Below, in pieces: positions 1 to 7,026 of a DNA stretch of 51,590 nt. The notes beneath the pieces were generated by a model, which saw only the letters and a program-made list of their open reading frames with translations, had not been told where the DNA came from and did not search any database. The DNA is from Sphingomonadaceae bacterium (GTDB lineage Bacteria > Pseudomonadota > Alphaproteobacteria > Sphingomonadales > Sphingomonadaceae): positions 1-51,590 of the forward strand of contig JACVCM010000012.1 of NCBI GenBank assembly GCA_016742125.1. Reading direction: 5' to 3'. The translations under genes were made by a program, and so were the position numbers. How positions within the stretch are numbered: the first letter of the stretch is position 1; every line of letters begins with the position of its first letter.

Positions 1-2
1 GT

Positions 3-602
3 GTAGAGGATGTCGCGACGCCGGAGGCATTTGCCCGCGATCCCGACCTGGTCCTTCGCTTTTACGATATGCGGCGGGCACGTATTCAGGAGGTCGAGCC
101 CAATGCTGCCCATCATGCCTTGGCACGGCTGGATGCCGAGTGGGAAGGCGGGTTACTGATCGTCACGCAAAATGTCGATGATTTGCATGAGCGGGCGGGT
201 GCAAAGCGTCTTCTCCACATGCATGGCGAGCATCTGAATGCCTGGTGCCTTGCCTGCGACGCACGCACCGAATGGCGCGGCACGCTGATAGAGCGCCCTG
301 CTTGTCCGGCTTGCGGAACCGCAGGACAGTTGCGCCCCGATATCGTGTGGTTCGGCGAAATGCCGTACCGGATGCAGGAAATCTACGCAGCGCTCAACCG
401 TGCCGACCTGTTCGTCAGCATCGGCACATCAGGCGCCGTCTATCCGGCGGCAGGTTTTGTGCGCGAGGCAAGGGCGCAGGGCGTCAGGACGCTGGAGCTT
501 AATCTGGAGCCCAGTCAGGGCAGCTATTTCTTCGACGAAAGGCGGTACGGCCCAGCGACTGAAATGGTGCCGCAATGGGTGGACGAACTGCTAGCCCGCT
601 GA
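3..602 (+). CDS. cobB: NAD-dependent protein deacylase, class III sirtuin (5' partial)
   Basis: The gene enters the window already in frame, so its N-terminus (the GAGIS NAD-binding segment) is missing. What remains shows the sirtuin signature TQNVDDLHERAG, the catalytic His in MHGEH, two zinc pairs (CLAC and CPAC), RPDIVWFGE, the IGTSG NAD-binding stretch and a C-terminal ELNLEP. A YxxR motif (YDMR, codons at 63-74) precedes the core; in SIRT5 and E. coli CobB this Tyr/Arg pair binds acidic acyl groups, so desuccinylase activity is likely besides deacetylation (inference). It would act in the cytoplasm on acyl-lysines, releasing nicotinamide and O-acyl-ADP-ribose. Its last 12 bases overlap the end of the convergent moeB-like gene. 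Confidence 0.93.
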   Translation, partial: VEDVATPEAFARDPDLVLRFYDMRRARIQEVEPNAAHHALARLDAEWEGGLLIVTQNVDDLHERAGAKRLLHMHGEHLNAWCLACDARTEWRGTLIERPACPACGTAGQLRPDIVWFGEMPYRMQEIYAALNRADLFVSIGTSGAVYPAAGFVREARAQGVRTLELNLEPSQGSYFFDERRYGPATEMVPQWVDELLAR

Positions 603-1355
603 CGCGTTACAGCTTCGGCATTCCGGATCTTTGGGCAGCCTGATGCTACGCATCGAGGGTACCATGCCATCGAAGAGGTGGAGCTTGCCCACCTGCGCCG
701 TACCAAAGCCCGTCAGGACGCGAATAGTCTCCATTGCGGCAAAGCTGCCCACCAAACCGCACATCGCGCCGAGTACGCCCTGCGTAGCACAGTCGTCGCA
801 ATCGTCGGGATCGTGCGCATCGCCGACGAAGCAGCGATAACAGGGTGCGTCGGGCAGCCAGCCGGTAAAGGTGCCGATCTGACCATGAAACTGCCCGATC
901 GCCGCGCTCACCAGCGGGACCTGCGCTGCGATGCAGAGGTCGTTGACGATCAGTCTTGTCGCGAAATTGTCGCAGCCGTCGATAACGACATCCACACCAT
1001 CCAGGATATCATCTGGTATATCGCTGTTAATCCGTTGTTTAGTCGGTATAAAATTTACTTCAGGATTGAGTTTGGCAACCGCATCGGCAGCGGCGTCGAC
1101 TTTGGCCATCCCGATCTGCGTGTCGCTGAACAGTATTTGGCGTTGCAGGTTGGAAAGCGATACCACATCGTCATCGACGACGCTGATCGTCCCTACACCG
1201 GCTGCTGCAAGATATTGGATGGCGGGACAGCCGATGCCCCCCGCACCGACGAGCAAAACATGGCTGGACAGCAGCTTTGCCTGACCCGAACCGCCAATGT
1301 CGCGCAGCACGATATGGCGGGCATATCGGTCGAGTTGTTCATCAGTTAGTGTCAT
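591..1355 (-). CDS. moeB: HesA/MoeB/ThiF family E1-like adenylyltransferase
   Basis: The 254-residue protein has the ubiquitin-E1-like fold: nucleotide-binding GAGGIG at residues 37-42, the Mg/ATP Asp in DGCDN near 129, zinc pairs CYRC (172-175) and CRSC (246-249), and a CDDC stretch at 186-189 where MoeB carries its catalytic Cys. Such enzymes adenylate the C-terminal Gly of a small sulfur carrier (MoaD for molybdopterin, ThiS for thiamine). MoeB and ThiF cannot be told apart by motif alone, and neither carrier gene is in the window. An ATG at 1367 is also in frame, but GAGGG sits correctly in front of the ATG at 1355, and the protein then starts MTLTDEQLDRYARHI as in the family. It is probably the last gene of the ubiE-ubiB-coaBC-dut train. 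Confidence 0.9.
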   Translation of the reverse strand: MTLTDEQLDRYARHIVLRDIGGSGQAKLLSSHVLLVGAGGIGCPAIQYLAAAGVGTISVVDDDVVSLSNLQRQILFSDTQIGMAKVDAAADAVAKLNPEVNFIPTKQRINSDIPDDILDGVDVVIDGCDNFATRLIVNDLCIAAQVPLVSAAIGQFHGQIGTFTGWLPDAPCYRCFVGDAHDPDDCDDCATQGVLGAMCGLVGSFAAMETIRVLTGFGTAQVGKLHLFDGMVPSMRSIRLPKDPECRSCNASAG

Positions 1356-1370
1356 GAATACCCTCATACC

Positions 1371-1397
1371 GCAGCCTTGAGCCTGTCGAAGGGCTGC
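1371..1397. repeat. Short inverted repeat between dut and moeB
   Basis: GCAGCC and GGCTGC flank a 15-base centre containing GAGCCTGTCGAAG. From memory, similar CTTCGACAGGCTC-type palindromes are common between sphingomonad genes. There is no T-run, so it is more likely a REP-like or RNA-processing hairpin than a terminator. It lies in the 50-base gap between dut and the moeB-like gene. Confidence 0.45.
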
Positions 1398-1405
1398 GGC
1401 GCATT

Positions 1406-1855
1406 TTAAACGCCGGTAGAGCCGAAGCCTCCGGCGCCGCGTGCGGTTTCGTCAATCTCTTCGACTTCGATCATCGTTGCATGCGTAACCGGTGCGACAA
1501 CCAGTTGCGCGATACGGTCGCCTTTGGTGATCTGGAAATCGTCTTCGCCCAGATTGGCCAGGATGACCTTCACTTCGCCCCGATAATCGCTGTCTATGGT
1601 GCCGGGGGTGTTGAGGCATGTAATACCATGTTTGAGCGCGAGGCCCGAGCGCGGCCGGACCTGCACTTCATAGCCATCGGGAATCGCAAAGGCGAAACCG
1701 GTGGCGACCGCATGGCGTTTTCCGGCTCGCAGCAGGAGGCTCTCGGCGGCGCATATATCCATGCCGGCGGCTCCCGACGTAGTATAATCGGGCAGTGGCA
1801 ACCCCGCGCCATGGTTGAGGCGCTTTACGCGGACTTCAACTTTCGGCGAATTCAT
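1406..1855 (-). CDS. dut: dUTP diphosphatase
   Basis: A 149-residue trimeric dUTPase of normal length. It hydrolyses dUTP to dUMP and pyrophosphate, keeping uracil out of DNA and feeding thymidylate synthesis. The five conserved motifs can be read in order: AGMDI (I), RPRSGLALKHGI (II, with the phosphate-binding Ser), NTPGTIDSDYRGE (III, uracil hairpin with the catalytic Asp), GDRIAQLV (IV) and the glycine-rich RGAGGFGSTG tail (V), which closes over the active site of the neighbouring subunit. The start codon lies 20 bases inside coaBC, so translation is probably coupled. The dut-coaBC order is a recurrent bacterial pairing. Confidence 0.97.
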   Translation of the reverse strand: MNSPKVEVRVKRLNHGAGLPLPDYTTSGAAGMDICAAESLLLRAGKRHAVATGFAFAIPDGYEVQVRPRSGLALKHGITCLNTPGTIDSDYRGEVKVILANLGEDDFQITKGDRIAQLVVAPVTHATMIEVEEIDETARGAGGFGSTGV

Positions 1856-3071
1856 CTGCCACTTTCTCCATCAGTTTGCGCGCAATCACGTCCTTGGGGC
1901 TGTCGGGCCAGCTTTCCACGCCACTCTTGGTGACGATGTGAAAAGCGTTGTTGCTGCCGCCCATGACGTCACCCGACACATCGTTTGCCACGATCCAGTC
2001 GCAGCCCTTCTTGGCGAGCTTCGCCCGTGCATAATCCACGATCTTCTCTGTCTCCGCCGCAAAACCTATAAGCAGCCTTGGCCGTCGCTTATGCTGCGCG
2101 AGACTTGCGAGAATGTCAGGATTTTCGGTTAATGCGAGCGGGGGCACGCCTTTGCCATCCTTCTTGATTTTCTGGTCCGGCGCATCGGCAGCGCGCCAGT
2201 CTGCGACCGCTGCGACCATGATCGCCACGTCCGTCGGCAGCGCCTTTTCGACCTCTGCCTGCATTTCCAGTGCGGTTTCTACATCGATGCGGATCACACC
2301 TGGCGGCGTCACGAGATGCACCGGCCCCGCAATCAGCGTCACCTCGGCCCCCATTTCAGCCGCTGCGGCAGCTATGGCAAAGCCCTGACGTCCCGACGAC
2401 CGGTTGGCAATATAGCGCACCGGATCGATGGCTTCGTGCGTCGGGCCAGCGGTCACGAGCACGCGCTTGCCGAACAACGGGCGGTGGCCGGCATCGGCAA
2501 AATCGGGCTGAGCAGTCAGTGGCGCGGTCTGGCCCAACAGGGCCGAAATCCGCTCGGCTATAGCGCCGGGTTCGGGCAGGCGGCCGGGCCCGAACTCACC
2601 GCATGCCATATCGCCTTCATCGGGGTCCATGATGATGAGGCCGTCAGCGCGCAGCTGCTTCAGGTTGCGCTGGGTCGCTGCATGCTGCCACATCCGTACA
2701 TTCATGGCTGGCACCGCGAGTACCGGTTTGTCGGTGGCGAGCAAAATGGTGGTCGCGAGGTCGTCGGCAATGCCGGCCGCCATCTTCGCCAATATATTGG
2801 CGGTGGCGGGGCAGACAACAATCAGATCGGCCTGACGTGACAGCTGGATATGCCCAATCTCCCGCTCGTCCTTCAGATCGAACATGTCGCCATAGACCTG
2901 ATCTTCGGTAATGACGCCCATGGACAGCGGCGTCACGAATTCGGTCGCGCTGTCGGTCATGACAGCACGAACGGCGACGCCCTGCTTTTTAAGCAATCGC
3001 GCCAGCTCCAGCGACTTGTAAGCAGCAATCCCGCCAGTGACGATGAGGAGTATGCGTTTGGGGTCGGTCAT
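1836..3071 (-). CDS. coaBC: Bifunctional phosphopantothenoylcysteine decarboxylase / phosphopantothenate-cysteine ligase
   Basis: The 411-residue Dfp protein carries out two successive steps of coenzyme A synthesis. The N-terminal CoaC flavoprotein half shows GGIAAYKSLEL at the start, GHIQLSRQADLIVVCPATAN and the substrate-binding PAMNVRMW, followed by the lid Cys region GDMACGEFG. The C-terminal CoaB half starts near residue 205 (KRVLVTAGPTHEAIDPVR), with the NRSSGRQG CTP-site loop and a Lys-rich segment before ENPDILASL. It begins four bases after the ubiB stop and overlaps dut by 20 bases, so the three genes are almost certainly co-transcribed. Confidence 0.97.
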   Translation of the reverse strand: MTDPKRILLIVTGGIAAYKSLELARLLKKQGVAVRAVMTDSATEFVTPLSMGVITEDQVYGDMFDLKDEREIGHIQLSRQADLIVVCPATANILAKMAAGIADDLATTILLATDKPVLAVPAMNVRMWQHAATQRNLKQLRADGLIIMDPDEGDMACGEFGPGRLPEPGAIAERISALLGQTAPLTAQPDFADAGHRPLFGKRVLVTAGPTHEAIDPVRYIANRSSGRQGFAIAAAAAEMGAEVTLIAGPVHLVTPPGVIRIDVETALEMQAEVEKALPTDVAIMVAAVADWRAADAPDQKIKKDGKGVPPLALTENPDILASLAQHKRRPRLLIGFAAETEKIVDYARAKLAKKGCDWIVANDVSGDVMGGSNNAFHIVTKSGVESWPDSPKDVIARKLMEKVADEFAES

Positions 3072-3075
3072 CGAC

Positions 3076-4626
3076 CTATCCTACCGCCCACATGGCCGCG
3101 GCGCCAGCCAATGCCGCTAACATGGCAACTGCACCATAGCGCCATCCAGTTCCGCCCGCACGCCGCTCCCATACCAGCTGTACGGGTGGCAAAGGGGGTG
3201 GTTCCGGTGCGCCGCCCCTTTTGGGAAGCTGTTCGTCGAGGCGGCGGATGATGTCGGGGATCAGTTTCAGGGTATCGGCCTGTTTGCGCAGTTCGTCGGC
3301 AAGCATGGCCTCAGGCCCCAATTCATCCCTTATCCATTCGCGCACATAGGGGGCAGCGACATCCCACATGTTGATGTTGGGGTTGAGCGACGTTGCGATG
3401 CCCTCGACCATCACCATCGTCTTTTGCAGCAGCAGCAGGTGTGGCTGCGTCTGCATGTCGAAATCGCGGGTGATCGCGAACAAGCTGTCGAGCATCTGCC
3501 CAACGGACAATTCGCTCACGGGTTTGCCGCGTGTGGGCTCACCCACCGCGCGCAGCGCCGTCGCGAATTCGTCGACATTGTGATAGCTTGGCACATATTG
3601 CGCCTCGAAATGGATTTCGGCGACGCGGCGGTAATTGCCGGTGGTCAGGCCATACAGAATTTCGGCGAGCCAGAAGCGGGCCTGCCGGTTGATGCGGCCC
3701 ATGATGCCAAAGTCGATGGCGGCAATGGTGCCGTCGGCTTTCACGAACAGATTGCCCTGGTGCATATCGGCGTGGAAAAAGCCTTCAGATATCGCCTGCC
3801 GCAAGAATGTGAGCACCAGCTTTTCGGCCAATTTATTTAGGTCATGCCCGGCAGCGCGCAGGCCTTCAATGTCGGCAATCTTGATACCATCGACCCATTC
3901 GAGCGTGAGTACACGGCCCGATGTGCGGTCCCAGTCGACAGCCGGGATTGTGTAACCATCGACTGCGACCATCGCATCCTTCAGCTCGGATGCACTCGCG
4001 GCCTCGCGGCGCAGATCGAGTTCGCGCAACGTCCAGCGTTTGAGATTGGCAATAACCAGTTGCGGACGCAGCCGTGCCGCTTCACCGCCCAAGGCCTCCA
4101 GATGCGCCGCTGCCCATTCGTAGGTTTCGATATCGCGCGCAAATTGTTCGCGGATGCCGGGACGAAGCACCTTGACCGCCACATCCCTGCCTTCGCTAGT
4201 GCGCGCGCGATGAACCTGGGCGATGGACGCCGCGCCGACCGCGACCGGTTCGACATATTCGAAAAGCTCAGCAGCGGGTTTGTTCAGGCTGGTATCGATT
4301 TCGGCATAGACCGCATCGAAAGGAGCAGGCGGCAACTGGTCCTGCAACGTCAGCAGATTATGCGCGGCTTCGACCCCGATTATATCGGGCCGTGTGGCTA
4401 GCGTCTGCCCAAGTTTAATGGCCGCCGGACCTATGGACCGGAACGCGCCTGCGTAATCTGGCGTACCACTTGTACCCGTCAGCGAAATCCATCTTGCTAT
4501 TTTTGCAAGACGTCTGACCTGTATAGGGGTGTTCCGATCACGCTCAATTCCCACCAAAGCGCGATGCCGCGCTAGCGTGATGCCCCATTTGAGCAAGCGG
4601 AGAATGTGGGTTGCGGGACGCGTCAT
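3076..4626 (-). CDS. ubiB: Ubiquinone biosynthesis accessory ATPase, UbiB/ABC1 family
   Basis: A 516-residue atypical kinase-like protein needed for ubiquinone synthesis. The UbiB-specific KxGQ motif is present (KLGQTLATRPD), as is an Ala-rich nucleotide loop (AVGAASIAQVH) in place of the usual kinase Gly-rich loop, the ATP Lys in VAVKVLRPG, the catalytic ADMHQGNLF and the metal-binding AIDFGIMGR. The C-terminus ends in one hydrophobic membrane segment (GAVAMLAALAGAAAMWAVG). The open frame extends upstream through ubiE, but the ATG at 4626, ten bases after the ubiE stop, gives the expected MTRPATHILRLLKWG start. Known family members are ATPases supporting the Ubi complex at the inner membrane. 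Confidence 0.95.
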   Translation of the reverse strand: MTRPATHILRLLKWGITLARHRALVGIERDRNTPIQVRRLAKIARWISLTGTSGTPDYAGAFRSIGPAAIKLGQTLATRPDIIGVEAAHNLLTLQDQLPPAPFDAVYAEIDTSLNKPAAELFEYVEPVAVGAASIAQVHRARTSEGRDVAVKVLRPGIREQFARDIETYEWAAAHLEALGGEAARLRPQLVIANLKRWTLRELDLRREAASASELKDAMVAVDGYTIPAVDWDRTSGRVLTLEWVDGIKIADIEGLRAAGHDLNKLAEKLVLTFLRQAISEGFFHADMHQGNLFVKADGTIAAIDFGIMGRINRQARFWLAEILYGLTTGNYRRVAEIHFEAQYVPSYHNVDEFATALRAVGEPTRGKPVSELSVGQMLDSLFAITRDFDMQTQPHLLLLQKTMVMVEGIATSLNPNINMWDVAAPYVREWIRDELGPEAMLADELRKQADTLKLIPDIIRRLDEQLPKRGGAPEPPPLPPVQLVWERRAGGTGWRYGAVAMLAALAGAAAMWAVG

Positions 4627-4636
4627 GCGGCGAAAG

Positions 4637-5368
4637 TCAGACTTTCCACCCGCTATGGATGGCGACGAGACCGCCCATGATCGGTTCGACCTTTGTCTGC
4701 ACAAACCCGGCATCGCCGATCATCGCCTTGAACTTTGCCATGTCGGGAAAGCGCCGGATCGACTCGACTAGGTAGCGGTAGCTGTCCTCGTCACCCGCAA
4801 TCGCCTTGCCGAGTTTGGGAACCAGCTTTTCCGAATAAACATCATACACTTGTGCCACCCCGGGCCATTCGACGGTCGAAAATTCGAGGCAGAAAAACCG
4901 CCCGCCATAACGCAACACGCGGTGCGCTTCTTTTAGCGCGGCCGGAATATCCGTCACATTGCGAATGCCGAAGGCAATGGTATAGGCATCGAAGTGCCTG
5001 CCGGGAAAGCTCAGCTTTTCGGCATTTTGCGGCGACCAGATCAGGCTGTCGATGCCGCGCTCCATTGCCCGTTCCATGCCGACTGCAAGCATATCTTCAT
5101 TGATGTCGGACACCGTCACCTGCGCGCCCGATTTTTCCATGCGAAAGGCGATGTCGCCGGTGCCGCCCGCCATGTCGAGAATGTCCTCGCCAGCGCGGGG
5201 CTTTACCCGGCGGACGAACTTGTCTTTCCACAAGCGGTGCATTCCGCCCGACATTGCATCGTTCATGATGTCATATTTGCGGGCGACGCTGGAAAACACG
5301 CCGCCGACGCGCTGCGTCTTCTCTTCGGGGCTAACCTGTTCATAGCCAAAGGATACGGTTTCGCTCAT
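4637..5368 (-). CDS. ubiE: Demethylmenaquinone/ubiquinone C-methyltransferase
   Basis: A 243-residue class I SAM methyltransferase. SAM-binding motif I is DMAGGTGD; the UbiE family signatures are the N-terminal FSSVARKYDIMNDAMSGGMHRLWKD and NVTDIPAALKEAHRVL with GRFFCLEFS. It methylates the quinone ring carbon in ubiquinone (and menaquinone, where made). The open frame continues about 200 codons upstream, but that part is antisense to mutM; the ATG at 5368 starts the protein as in homologues. It is the first gene of the minus-strand train and is divergent from mutM, with a 48-base gap that must hold both promoters. Confidence 0.96.
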   Translation of the reverse strand: MSETVSFGYEQVSPEEKTQRVGGVFSSVARKYDIMNDAMSGGMHRLWKDKFVRRVKPRAGEDILDMAGGTGDIAFRMEKSGAQVTVSDINEDMLAVGMERAMERGIDSLIWSPQNAEKLSFPGRHFDAYTIAFGIRNVTDIPAALKEAHRVLRYGGRFFCLEFSTVEWPGVAQVYDVYSEKLVPKLGKAIAGDEDSYRYLVESIRRFPDMAKFKAMIGDAGFVQTKVEPIMGGLVAIHSGWKV

Positions 5369-5416
5369 GGCGAGAGGCTCTAGCCAAGTGGAGCGCACGT
5401 CGCTAGCGGATTCGCA

Positions 5417-6229
5417 ATGCCAGAGCTTCCCGAAGTCGAAACCACTATTGCAGGTCTGAGGGCCGTGCTGGAAGGGGAAGTGATCGTACGCGCTGAACCA
5501 CGCCGCGCGGATTTGCGTTGGCCGATTCCCGTCGACGTGCGACAACGGCTGACCGGGGCGCGGGTAAAGGGGCTTGGGCGACGCGCCAAATATGGCCTCA
5601 TCCACACCGACCGCGACGATACGCTGATCTTCCATCTCGGCATGTCGGGCCGCTGGCGTGTCGATCCGGAGGAAATTGAAAAACACGACCATTTCATCCT
5701 TGAAACCGGCGCGGGCAGGGTGGTGGCCCTGAACGACCATCGCCGTTTCGGTTCGCTCGATATTGTGCGCAGCGATGAGCTCGAGGCATTTCGCCATTTC
5801 GTCAGCATGGGCCCCGAGCCGCTCTCCGTTGCTTTCGACGCCAGGGTCCTGCACGCGGCACTCAAGGGCCGAAGCGCGTCGATCAAGGCCATGCTGCTTA
5901 ACCAGTCGGTTGTGGCAGGGCTGGGCAATATCTATGTTTGCGAGGCTTTGCACATGGCCGGAATTGACCCGGTTACGCCGGCGCAAAAGATTAGCCGACT
6001 GCGTATCGAAAGGCTTGTGGCAGCCATCAAGGATGTACTGGCGGCAGCCATCCAGGCCGGCGGATCGACCTTGCGCGATTTTGCCGCGCCCGATGGTGAG
6101 TTAGGGTATTTCGCCAAGGACTGGCGCGTTTACGGACGTGAAGGGCAGTCCTGCCTATGCGGCTCATCTGTCAAGCGTCGCGTCGATTCGGGGCGTTCGA
6201 CATTTTACTGTGCCAAGTGCCAGCGATAG
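5417..6229 (+). CDS. mutM: Formamidopyrimidine-DNA glycosylase (unusual zinc finger)
   Basis: The 270-residue Fpg protein excises 8-oxoguanine and formamidopyrimidines and nicks the strand. It starts MPELPEVETT, giving the catalytic Pro2 and Glu3; the beta-F Lys lies in LGRRAKYG, the helix-two-turn-helix is QSVVAGLGNIYVCEALH, and the C-terminus has a zinc finger ending FYCAKCQR. The oddity is in that finger: the first cysteine pair reads C-L-C (SCLCGSS) instead of the usual C-x-x-C, with the 17-residue spacing from the following Gly to the next Cys otherwise as in E. coli. This looks like loss of one codon. Part of the conserved mutM-rpsT-dnaA order. Confidence 0.96.
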   Translation: MPELPEVETTIAGLRAVLEGEVIVRAEPRRADLRWPIPVDVRQRLTGARVKGLGRRAKYGLIHTDRDDTLIFHLGMSGRWRVDPEEIEKHDHFILETGAGRVVALNDHRRFGSLDIVRSDELEAFRHFVSMGPEPLSVAFDARVLHAALKGRSASIKAMLLNQSVVAGLGNIYVCEALHMAGIDPVTPAQKISRLRIERLVAAIKDVLAAAIQAGGSTLRDFAAPDGELGYFAKDWRVYGREGQSCLCGSSVKRRVDSGRSTFYCAKCQR

Positions 6230-6337
6230 CGCGCTTTTGGAGGTTGACGAATCTCCGACCCACCGCTAAGGGCGGCGCTTTCCACGGGAACAGGCCATCT
6301 GGCAACGCCCCGTATCTAACGAAATTCGAGGACTGAA

Positions 6338-6601
6338 ATGGCAAATACGCCACAAGCAAAAAAGCGTATCCGTCGCAATGCGCGTCGTACTGAAGTCAAT
6401 GGCGCCCGCGTCAGCCGCATCCGTACCTTCGTCAAGAAGGTTGAGGCAGCAATTGAAGCAGGTGACAAGGCCGCTGCAACCGCCGCTCTGGCTGCGGCGC
6501 AGCCTGAGCTGGCACGTGGCGTGTCGAAGGGTGTGCTCCACAAGAATACCGCTTCGCGCAAATATGGTCGACTAACCAAGGCCGTGGGCGGTCTCGCTTA
6601 A
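6338..6601 (+). CDS. rpsT: 30S ribosomal protein S20
   Basis: An 87-residue, strongly basic helical protein that starts MANTPQAKKRIRRNARR and carries the S20 elements RIRTFVKKVEAAI, a central Ala-rich helix and the C-terminal KGVLHKNTASRKYGRLTKAV. It binds 16S rRNA in the 30S body. It lies alone between mutM and a strong terminator, in the same rpsT-dnaA order known from other alphaproteobacteria. GAGG stands ten bases before the ATG. Confidence 0.98.
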   Translation: MANTPQAKKRIRRNARRTEVNGARVSRIRTFVKKVEAAIEAGDKAAATAALAAAQPELARGVSKGVLHKNTASRKYGRLTKAVGGLA

Positions 6602-6644
6602 GCCAAAAGATATAGGCCGGATTGTCCGGCTTTGACACGACAGA

Positions 6645-6674
6645 CCCGCCGCAATCCCGGCGGGTTTTTCTTTT
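6645..6674 (+). terminator. Rho-independent terminator of rpsT
   Basis: A seven-base perfect stem (CCCGCCG at 6645-6651, CGGCGGG at 6658-6664) with a six-base loop is followed directly by TTTTTCTTTT. It separates rpsT from dnaA, so dnaA must have its own promoter downstream. Confidence 0.93.
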
Positions 6675-7026
6675 GCGTTTTTGTGACAATGCGATGACAC
6701 GCTTTTCCGGCGATTCGGACCTTCCGATCACGCTCCGATGCTGAAAAAATCACACAAAACAATGGTTTAAAAATAAATTTACGCAATTGCTGGCCTTTGG
6801 CCGAGTCAATGCCATTTATTTCACTTTTTTTGCGGCGTGGCACTTGATCGACTCAAATCTTACTGGCTAAGAAACCATTTCCAGCATCGCGTGACGACAG
6901 TCGGGCAGTGCCTCACATTGAGATTCGGACAGCATTTGCGCCTCATTTCACAGTGAATGAGGGCAGGGGTCTTTGCGACCGGATTTCGGGGGCGAATAGC
7001 AAGCGGTCAAGGCGTGCTGGAGAGGG
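6675..7026 (+). promoter_or_regulatory. dnaA leader with GANTC sites and a CtrA-like site
   Basis: No gene is evident here. The stretch is AT-richer than its surroundings and holds four GANTC motifs (6712-6716, 6803-6807, 6850-6854, 6922-6926); about 0.8 would be expected by chance in a segment of that length. TTAA-N7-TTTA at 6767-6781 is one base from the TTAA-N7-TTAA CtrA consensus. GANTC is the CcrM methylation site and CtrA the cell-cycle regulator of alphaproteobacteria; in Caulobacter both act on replication genes including dnaA. I saw no good TTATCCACA box here, so it is better read as a promoter than as oriC. Confidence 0.6.

Noticed and set aside
678..1349. 223-codon plus-strand frame opposite moeB
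   Set aside because: No recognisable domain; moeB on the other strand has complete E1-like motifs.
5369..5986. Upstream extension of the ubiE frame of about 200 codons
   Set aside because: It is antisense to mutM and does not resemble the UbiE family; the ATG at 5368 gives the correct start.
6675..7026. oriC in the dnaA leader
   Set aside because: AT-rich, but no cluster of TTATCCACA-type boxes was found; kept only as a promoter region.
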